NCBI GenBank assembly: GCA_027729635.1
Contig: JAQCEM010000027.1
Coordinates: 1 to 28,413 of the forward strand
Direction: 5' to 3'
Source: Casp-actino8 sp001510335
Lineage (GTDB): Bacteria > Actinomycetota > Acidimicrobiia > Acidimicrobiales > Ilumatobacteraceae
Length of the DNA stretch: 28,413 nucleotides
Positions 23,243 to 28,413 of the stretch are shown one piece after another (position 1 is the first letter of the stretch; every line of letters starts with the position of its first letter). Under the pieces are notes generated by a model. It was not told where the DNA came from. It saw only the letters and a program-made list of their open reading frames with translations, and searched no databases. The position numbers and the translations under genes were made by a program.

Positions 23243-24663
23243 TTTGTTAATTCCAATGCTCGCCGTAAGGCAATTCCGTCAGTCGGGATGACCTCAACAG
23301 AACGGGGTAAGTCTGCCGTCGTCAAGCCGTCAAGGAAACGACCCTCCGATAAACACACGTCCGGAAGCAAATATCGATGCCCTTCGGGCTGATTATCAAG
23401 CACCCGAGCGATGTCTTGACCCACCATCAGGCCAGTCACCGCAGTGTTTCCACCAAAGAACTCATTTTCAACAGTGACGAGCCGCACATCGGATCGTCCG
23501 CAACGAGCAATCAACGGAGCCAAAACCTGAGCCCCATAGGGCGCTGTCAAAATCCCAACGGGAGCGTTTCGTCGTGGAGTCAATGAAATCGTCGTCGAAC
23601 CAACGTCCTGCGATCCCCCGCATCCCCTCAAACCAGTATCACCAGCGGGGTTTCGCGGGGCGCGATATCCCTCGGCCGGAGCGCCATCGACTGCTGCAAA
23701 GAATCCGCTCTGGGGACCAGTAGGAACTTCAAGGCGACCATCAAACTCCCACTCGAAGGTACGCGCCATACCGATTCCATCTTCATGCAAACCGAAGCCT
23801 TCGTAATGTTCGCCTGGAGGGAAGGCTATTCCTGCCATCAAGTAGTACTCATCAGCCGCAAACACCATGCGATGTCCAACATGGGTCAAGAAAATTTCTT
23901 GCCACCGATGCACTAGGTCAATAACTTGACGAGCTTCTTCTTGCGTGTGGGCGCGCATTGATGACTCGTTGTTGTAACGACTGATCCCAAGGGGCACTAG
24001 TGCCACATGATGCAAATCGGCATATCGATCAAGAATTCCGATCATTGAATCTTCAAGAACCGATCCATCATTGATACCTGGACACACCACGATTTGCCCA
24101 TTGACCGTGATGTCATGTTCAAGCAATTGCGTGAGCCATCGCAGACTCATCCCACCTCGAGGATTACGCAACATCTCGCTGCGAATATCCGGATCTGTGG
24201 CGTGAATGCTCACGTTCAATGGCGACAAGCCTTCGGTGATGACTCGCTCAAGGTCAGCCTCGGTGAAACGCGTTAGCGTTGTGAAATTTCCGTACAGGAA
24301 ACTCAATCGATAGTCATCATCTTTCAGGTACAGACTCTTTCGCATACCGGGAGGTAGTTGATAGATAAAACAAAATGCGCAATGGTTGTCGCACGTGCGA
24401 ACCCGGTCGAATAATGCACTCGCAACTTCGGCTCCCAGAGTCTCGCCCGCATTCTTCGTCACGGTGGTCTGCATTTCTAAACCACCCCGAACAAAATCAA
24501 TCTCGACTTCGGCTTCGTCGGCCATCAAACGCCATTCAATAATGTCCCGTGGCACCATGCCGTTGAGTCGAATGACTTCATCTCCGGGCTGCAACCCTGA
24601 CTGAGCCGCCGGAGAGTTAGGAGTGACCGCAACCACAACGGGTGCTGATTGCTTCACGGACAT
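23239..24663 (-). CDS. PDZ / radical-SAM DUF512 family protein
   Basis: A 474-residue protein with an N-terminal PDZ-like domain (about 8-65, 'NSPAAQSGLQPGDEVIRLNG') and a radical-SAM-type core whose Cys91-x3-Cys95-x2-Cys98 ('CDNHCAFC') should bind a [4Fe-4S] cluster. The rest is the DUF512 part with 'FLYGNFTTLTRF', 'VSIHATDPD' and 'GFFAAVDG'. The family is widespread, also in cyanobacteria and clostridia, and its reaction is unknown. It is the first gene of the unit and overlaps der by ATGA, which points to ribosome assembly or a linked RNA/protein modification. A divergent gap of 50 bases separates it from ispH. Confidence 0.92.
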   Translation of the reverse strand: MSVKQSAPVVVAVTPNSPAAQSGLQPGDEVIRLNGMVPRDIIEWRLMADEAEVEIDFVRGGLEMQTTVTKNAGETLGAEVASALFDRVRTCDNHCAFCFIYQLPPGMRKSLYLKDDDYRLSFLYGNFTTLTRFTEADLERVITEGLSPLNVSIHATDPDIRSEMLRNPRGGMSLRWLTQLLEHDITVNGQIVVCPGINDGSVLEDSMIGILDRYADLHHVALVPLGISRYNNESSMRAHTQEEARQVIDLVHRWQEIFLTHVGHRMVFAADEYYLMAGIAFPPGEHYEGFGLHEDGIGMARTFEWEFDGRLEVPTGPQSGFFAAVDGAPAEGYRAPRNPAGDTGLRGCGGSQDVGSTTISLTPRRNAPVGILTAPYGAQVLAPLIARCGRSDVRLVTVENEFFGGNTAVTGLMVGQDIARVLDNQPEGHRYLLPDVCLSEGRFLDGLTTADLPRSVEVIPTDGIALRRALELTK

Positions 24664-24691
24664 ATTTCACAGGCTACCTGCGCTGTTGACA

Positions 24692-24708
24692 CACATTCTC
24701 TCAATGTG
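24692..24708. promoter_or_regulatory. Inverted repeat CACATT-N5-AATGTG between DUF512 gene and ispH
   Basis: A perfect six-base inverted repeat with a five-base spacer lies inside the 50-base divergent gap. TTGACA, the consensus -35 box, stands at 24686-24691 on the plus strand and abuts the repeat. A matching -10 at 17 bases is not seen, so the promoter is only tentative. The dyad could be an operator for both directions. Confidence 0.4.
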
Positions 24709-24713
24709 AGCGC

Positions 24714-25763
24714 TTGAGCATTAGCCTCGCACTTGTGAATGTCGATCGCGTTTTGCTTGCCGCTCCACGCGGCTTTTGTGCAGGCGTTGAAATGGCGATC
24801 AAAGCATTGGCTTGGATGGTTCGTAGTTTTGACGCTCCGGTCTACTGCTACCACGAAATCGTGCACAACAAACTGGTCGTTGAACGATTTGAGCAACTCG
24901 GAGTCATTTTTGTCGATGACATCAACGAGGTCCCACTAGGGAAGCCCATCATGTTGTCAGCTCACGGTTCTGCCCCAGAGGTCGTTGAAGCCGCTCGGGC
25001 TCGCGGTTCAGTCGTGATTGATTCGGTGTGCCCACTCGTTACAAAAGTGCACCACGAAGTCAAAGTCCGATCGGCCAAGGGATTTCGTATTGTCTATGTC
25101 GGACACGAGGGTCACGAAGAAGCTGTCGGGACGATGGCAGTGGCCCCTGATGCAATATCCCGCGTTGAGTCCATCGAAGAAGTCAACGCGCTTCCCGAGT
25201 TCAGCGAACCGGTAGCGCTACTTGCACAAACAACCCTGTCGCACCGCGACTGGGCCGAAGTTGCTGTGCGAGTACAAGAACGTTTTCCAAAAGTGTGGAC
25301 ACCTGGTCGAAGTGATTTGTGTTTCGCTACAACGAATCGTCAATCAGCACTGATGTCAATGACCCCCCGTTGCAACGCCATCATTGTGATCGGCTCGGCT
25401 AATTCATCAAACACCCGAGCCCTTGAAAGACTTGCTCGCGAAGCCGGCTGCGAAAGAGTTTTTCGAATTAACACCGAAAACGAACTACCTACCGATCTTC
25501 ACGGCATCGTTGGAGTGACAGCCGGAGCATCAGCCCCCGAAGAACTTGTTGACGCGGTTATTGCGCGACTAGCTCCGACCAATGGTGTTGAAGAAGTTCG
25601 CTACACCGAAGAAGACGAGTACTTTCCTCCTCCACGAAATCTGCGCGACCTGCAAACCGCGATCGAAACTGCAGTCACAGTGATGTCTGGTGGCTCACTC
25701 GTCAATCACCCGCACGTCGATGACCGCTCCTTAGCCGCAAGCGCTGTTCTCGCCAGTTTGTGA
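24714..25763 (+). CDS. ispH: 4-hydroxy-3-methylbut-2-enyl diphosphate reductase IspH
   Basis: The last enzyme of the MEP isoprenoid pathway. It reduces HMBPP to IPP and DMAPP with an oxygen-sensitive Fe-S cluster. The three cluster cysteines are Cys22 ('PRGFCAGV'), Cys106 ('DSVCPLVT') and Cys203 ('LCFATTNRQ'). Substrate-binding His residues lie in 'HEIVHN', 'SAHGSAP' and 'GHEGHEE', and the Thr-Asn-Arg-Gln after Cys203 is conserved. The listed start is TTG; a GTG seven codons later (24735) gives the standard short N-terminus and is equally likely. It needs reduced ferredoxin or flavodoxin as electron donor. CopD-like gene follows after 12 bases. Confidence 0.96.
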   Translation: MSISLALVNVDRVLLAAPRGFCAGVEMAIKALAWMVRSFDAPVYCYHEIVHNKLVVERFEQLGVIFVDDINEVPLGKPIMLSAHGSAPEVVEAARARGSVVIDSVCPLVTKVHHEVKVRSAKGFRIVYVGHEGHEEAVGTMAVAPDAISRVESIEEVNALPEFSEPVALLAQTTLSHRDWAEVAVRVQERFPKVWTPGRSDLCFATTNRQSALMSMTPRCNAIIVIGSANSSNTRALERLAREAGCERVFRINTENELPTDLHGIVGVTAGASAPEELVDAVIARLAPTNGVEEVRYTEEDEYFPPPRNLRDLQTAIETAVTVMSGGSLVNHPHVDDRSLAASAVLASL

Positions 25764-25775
25764 CAAACTCATCAG

Positions 25776-26186
25776 ATGATTTCGCCTTCAGCCGACTCCA
25801 TTCGGCTTTTTCTACACATCCTCGCGGCATCAGTGTGGGTCGGCGGACAAATAGTTCTTGGTGCTCTCGTTCCCAAACTCCGTCAAGTCGCGCCAAAAAC
25901 ACTTAAGGTAGCTGCTCACGGATTTGCCCGAGTGGCATGGCCGGCATTTGCTGTCGTAGTTGTCACCGGAATGTGGAGCATTCTCGAGATCCCAGTTGGC
26001 GATATGTCAACCGACTACCAAGTCACGATGTTCGTCCACGTTTTGCTTGCGATGGCAACTGCGATGTTCGGGGTCATTCATTCGGTCGGCAGAACGAAAC
26101 TAGCGTTAGCACTAGGTGGAGCGCTTGGGTTACTCACATCGCTTGGCGCAATGTTCGTGGGCATCTTGTTACAAACTGGACGCTGA
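25776..26186 (+). CDS. CopD-like four-span membrane protein
   Basis: A 136-residue integral membrane protein with four hydrophobic helices (about 8-30, 48-68, 82-100, 108-130). 'LFLHILAASVWVGGQIVLGAL' near the N-terminus, with His14 and the Trp-x-Gly-Gly, is the pattern of the CopD/copper resistance D and related heme-type membrane families, and a second His occurs in 'FVHVLLAM'. The His residues could hold heme or copper, but substrate and role are unknown. It starts 12 bases after ispH and converges on the acyl-CoA dehydrogenase with five bases between the stops; no terminator hairpin is visible there. Confidence 0.82.
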   Translation: MISPSADSIRLFLHILAASVWVGGQIVLGALVPKLRQVAPKTLKVAAHGFARVAWPAFAVVVVTGMWSILEIPVGDMSTDYQVTMFVHVLLAMATAMFGVIHSVGRTKLALALGGALGLLTSLGAMFVGILLQTGR

Positions 26187-26191
26187 AGACC

Positions 26192-27400
26192 TCAGTTCCG
26201 CGGAACTTTACTCCAGGCCATATCGCGGTCAACACGTACGTCACCGGGCAAACCAAGAACTCGTTCACCCAAGATATTGCGCATCACTTCACTCGTACCA
26301 CCCTCAATTGAGTTGGCGCGACTGCGTAAGAAAGCCTTTTGTGGGTTTTCCAATCCCATGGCATGTTCCGGTCGGATCATCTGATAACCGCTGGGGAACA
26401 ACATTCCATCGGCGCCCATCATCGATACCGCAAATGAATAGATGTCTTTGTGAAGTTCGGCCATCGCCAATTTCGCGATCGAACCTTCAGGTCCTGGATC
26501 GCCCATTTTTCGATTCTGCGAGGCACGAATATTGGTGAGTCTGAGCAATTCAGCACGAACCCACAACTTCATGAGTTCATCGCGCGTTGCGGGGTCGCGT
26601 TGGTCAACGGACAACGAATTCCAAACCTTGACCGCATCTCGAATCACTCCTGAACCCTTGCCAGGGATCGCTCCACCAATTGATACTCGTTCATTCATCA
26701 AAGTGGTCAGCGAGACGCGCCATCCATCTCCAACGCTGCCCAACATTTCACTGTGCGGAATCCGAACATCGGTGAAATACACCTCGTTGAATTCGGCCTC
26801 ACCAGTGATCTGATACAACGGGCGAACTTCAACACCAGGAGCCTGCATGTCAACGACAAAGGCAGTCATTCCCGCATGCTTCACTGCCTCGGAGTCGGTA
26901 CGAACAATCAAGAGGCCCCAACGCGACAAATGCGCCAAAGTAGTCCATACCTTTTGACCATTAGCGATCCATTCATCGCCATCGCGCACACCCTTGGCCG
27001 ACAAACCTGCAAAGTCAGAACCCGAACCGGGCTCAGAGAATAACTGGCACCACACTTCTTCACCGGTGAAAAGCGGTCGCAAATAGCGCTTCTTTTGTTC
27101 AGTCGATCCCCACACCGCAACCGTCGGACCACACATGCCATGACCAATGGGATTTCGGGCAACGGGGTTCGGGGCGCCTTCAGCGTAAATTCGCTCGTTA
27201 ATGACTTGTTGCATTTTTGGGTTAAGGCCAAGCCCACCAAACCCTTCCTCAAAATGCACCCAAGCCAAGCCCTTATCGAACTGAGCACCCAAAAAAACAA
27301 CTGGGTCAGTGGACTTCGGCGGAAACTCAGTTAAGAGTTCGGTGACCAAGTCAGAGACCCGTTGTTCATCGGCAGTCAAAGTGGCGGTTGCTGTGCTCAT
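26192..27400 (-). CDS. Acyl-CoA dehydrogenase
   Basis: A 402-residue flavoprotein that makes trans-2-enoyl-CoA in beta-oxidation or a related steroid/fatty-acid breakdown path, passing electrons to ETF. N-terminal helical domain with 'FEEGFGGLGL'; the middle beta domain has the FAD-binding 'CQLFSEPGSGSDFAGL' and 'ANGQKVWTT'; the C-terminal helical domain ends with 'SIEGGTSEVMRNILGERVLGLP'. The length and absence of an extra domain are normal for the FadE-type class. The Shine-Dalgarno AAGGGG lies six bases before the ATG. The leader carries a TetR-like dyad and four repeat units (separate entries). Acyl chain specificity is not readable. A probable acyl-CoA synthetase begins at 28345. Confidence 0.95.
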   Translation of the reverse strand: MSTATATLTADEQRVSDLVTELLTEFPPKSTDPVVFLGAQFDKGLAWVHFEEGFGGLGLNPKMQQVINERIYAEGAPNPVARNPIGHGMCGPTVAVWGSTEQKKRYLRPLFTGEEVWCQLFSEPGSGSDFAGLSAKGVRDGDEWIANGQKVWTTLAHLSRWGLLIVRTDSEAVKHAGMTAFVVDMQAPGVEVRPLYQITGEAEFNEVYFTDVRIPHSEMLGSVGDGWRVSLTTLMNERVSIGGAIPGKGSGVIRDAVKVWNSLSVDQRDPATRDELMKLWVRAELLRLTNIRASQNRKMGDPGPEGSIAKLAMAELHKDIYSFAVSMMGADGMLFPSGYQMIRPEHAMGLENPQKAFLRSRANSIEGGTSEVMRNILGERVLGLPGDVRVDRDMAWSKVPRN

Positions 27401-27425
27401 GGAAAACCCCTTGCTAAAAGTTTTG

Positions 27426-27483
27426 ATGGACGTATTTCGATGGACGACTTATGGACATGAACGACTGATTTGGATGAACGACT
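27426..27483. repeat. Four degenerate repeats (ATGRACGACT-type) in the acyl-CoA dehydrogenase leader
   Basis: Read on the plus strand, ATGGACGTAT (27426), ATGGACGACT (27440), ATGAACGACT (27457) and ATGAACGACT (27474) follow at spacings of 14, 17 and 17 bases. They lie between the TetR-like dyad and the start codon of the minus-strand gene. They may be binding sites or simply slipped-strand duplications. Confidence 0.6.
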
Positions 27484-27497
27484 TGCTGAACTAAAAG

Positions 27498-27509
27498 TAC
27501 CATTCGGTA
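27498..27509. promoter_or_regulatory. TetR-type operator candidate TACC-ATTC-GGTA
   Basis: A dyad TACC/GGTA with a four-base spacer lies 98 bases before the acyl-CoA dehydrogenase start, on the promoter side of the repeats. On the minus strand it reads TACCGAATGGTA, similar to the ACCGnnnGGT class of sites used by TetR-family regulators of fatty-acid genes in actinobacteria. The regulator itself is not in the window. Confidence 0.45.
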
Positions 27510-27567
27510 ACTTAGCCAAAATTTAGCAATTTCGGTATCGGATAGCGGGATTTGGGATCAAACGCCT

Positions 27568-28311
27568 TCAGTTCAACGGTGCCATCAGCCGCAGGAATTC
27601 ATCTCGCTCAGTTTTACCCAACCCCGGAAAGTAGGAGCGCAAAGTCATCACATTGCGCAAACCCTCATGATCCGAGCGCGAGATGTAAATCGCTTTCAAG
27701 TTGTTCAACATGCGCTCCACAATGGCCATGGGGTGCACCGGGGCCAAAAAACCTTGGTGAAATGTCTGCTGCCCTCCAGTCATTTGGCGAAAGATCTCCT
27801 GACATTGCCCTGCGTTTAGAATCCGCCCTTCCTGAAATGGATCGGCGAAGGTTTCAGGAATTCCATCGCTCGAAGGAGCCAAGGCCACCAAGAAATGCCC
27901 AGGCATTCCAATCCCAACGACTGGCACACCTAAACGTCGACCAACCTCCATCATGATCACCGATAGTGAAATCGGAATTCCAGCGCGCCGATCGAGCACC
28001 CTCGACAGGAGTGAATTGTCAGGGTCGTAGTACTCGGCCCGGTTACCCACAAATGCGTCCGCTCCGGTGAACAGAAAGTGGGCGATTCCGGCAAAGGTTG
28101 GAGATGGCACTGCTGCTGCCAATTCATCAAGCCGCGACAGTTGCTCAATGATTCCCGCTTCACAAGCACCTGCGTCAGTCAGCGCCTGACCAGCAGGCAC
28201 CACAGCCGAGATCAAAAATGCCATTTCATCCAGGGGAATGAGACCGCGCTCGCCAATCAACTGAGCAAATCGGTCTTTAGCCCAGCGCGAACCCCCTCCT
28301 GACGACTCCAT
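27568..28311 (-). CDS. SirB1-type transglutaminase-like protein
   Basis: A 247-residue cytoplasmic protein of the SirB1/Transglut_core2 family. The core 'YDPDNSLLSRVLDRRAGIPISLSVIMMEVGRRLGVPVVGIGMPGHFLV' region (about 92-140) is diagnostic, followed by 'FADPFQEGRIL'. A C-terminal helical stretch 'RMLNNLKAIYISRSDHEGL' resembles a TPR-like tail usual in this family. The His of 'PGHF' and the Asp of 'ADPF' match the transglutaminase His/Asp positions, but the nucleophile Cys seems to be lacking in the core (Ser takes its place in 'NSLLSR'), so enzymatic activity is uncertain. Its function is unknown. It reads toward the acyl-CoA dehydrogenase gene and is divergent from the synthetase gene at 28345 with only 33 bases between. 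Confidence 0.88.
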   Translation of the reverse strand: MESSGGGSRWAKDRFAQLIGERGLIPLDEMAFLISAVVPAGQALTDAGACEAGIIEQLSRLDELAAAVPSPTFAGIAHFLFTGADAFVGNRAEYYDPDNSLLSRVLDRRAGIPISLSVIMMEVGRRLGVPVVGIGMPGHFLVALAPSSDGIPETFADPFQEGRILNAGQCQEIFRQMTGGQQTFHQGFLAPVHPMAIVERMLNNLKAIYISRSDHEGLRNVMTLRSYFPGLGKTERDEFLRLMAPLN

Positions 28312-28344
28312 CTAGACGAGGGTAATCGCACTATTGTTCGACAC

Positions 28345-28413
28345 ATGCATATCGGAGTCCACGCCGCTACCCATCCCAACAAACTTGCGCTCGTTGTTCC
28401 TAGTTCGGGTTAT
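28345..28413 (+). CDS. Probable AMP-forming acyl-CoA synthetase (first 23 codons only)
   Basis: An ATG at 28345 opens a frame that stays open to the window edge (23 codons). The peptide 'HIGVHAATHPNKLALVVPSS' resembles the N-terminus of actinobacterial AMP-binding acyl-CoA synthetases (usual form: HAA...PDKPAV). With so few residues the family is an inference, though the acyl-CoA dehydrogenase nearby fits. Start and upstream 33-base divergent gap show no clear promoter. Confidence 0.6.
   Translation, partial: MHIGVHAATHPNKLALVVPSSGY

Noticed and set aside
24686..24720. A complete sigma-70 type promoter for ispH
   Set aside because: TTGACA is perfect, but no -10-like hexamer stands 16-18 bases downstream, so I do not call the promoter.
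26187..26191. Terminator between the converging CopD-like and acyl-CoA dehydrogenase genes
   Set aside because: Only five bases lie between the stops, and I see no stem-loop with a T tract around them.

Overview
The window looks like a piece of a mid-GC (about half G+C by eye) actinobacterial chromosome, most likely from the class Acidimicrobiia. Three things point there: a complete Pup-proteasome locus, the actinobacterial order helY-tatC-tatB near pafA, and many small conserved membrane proteins. I see no insertion sequence, integrase, prophage or CRISPR array. This is core chromosome with dense, often overlapping genes, mostly on the minus strand.

Layout, left to right. 1-4932 (minus): a truncated M20-type amidohydrolase, a lipid-kinase-like protein without its catalytic half, the HelY/Ski2-type RNA helicase, tatC and a tatB-like gene. 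5020-5733 (plus): a glycerophosphodiester phosphodiesterase. 5779-13229 (minus): the Pup-proteasome system. In transcription order it is arc (proteasomal ATPase), dop, pup, prcB, prcA and pafA, with signal peptidase I (lepB) coupled behind pafA. 13497-13742 (plus): a small ferredoxin. 13739-16525 (minus): three small membrane or hypothetical genes, then a ubiquitin-like sulfur carrier (ttuB-like), a TtuA-type tRNA thiolase and trmI. 16625-20914 (minus): a LON-domain protein, a PBP4-type D-Ala-D-Ala carboxypeptidase and a fused ADP-forming acyl-CoA synthetase. 21035-21108: tRNA-Pro(GGG), followed by a strong terminator hairpin. 21148-24663 (minus): a TM2 protein, a zinc-ribbon membrane protein, GTPase Der and a PDZ/radical-SAM DUF512 protein. 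24714-26186 (plus): ispH and a CopD-like membrane protein. 26192-28311 (minus): an acyl-CoA dehydrogenase and a SirB1-type transglutaminase-like protein. 28345 to the end (plus): the first 23 codons of a probable acyl-CoA synthetase.

How the genes work together. The proteasome block holds every known core part: tag (Pup), ligase (PafA), depupylase (Dop), ATPase with the GQYL tail (Arc/Mpa) and both 20S subunits. Pup is encoded with C-terminal Glu, so the deamidation step should be unnecessary. The trmI-ttuA-ttuB block matches the Thermus pathway that makes m1A58 and 2-thiolated T54 in the tRNA T-loop. TtuA keeps its three cluster cysteines at the Thermus positions (130, 133, 222). The TtuB-like protein ends Gly-Gly-Phe instead of Gly-Gly, and the Gly-Gly codons also form the Shine-Dalgarno of ttuA. 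This cluster, next to the Pup system, is the most interesting part of the window.

No stretch without a gene exceeds 300 bases. The longest gaps are 13230-13496 (divergent arc/ferredoxin region) and 7833-8077 (between prcA and pafA). Domain calls come from reading the translations; no database search was run.
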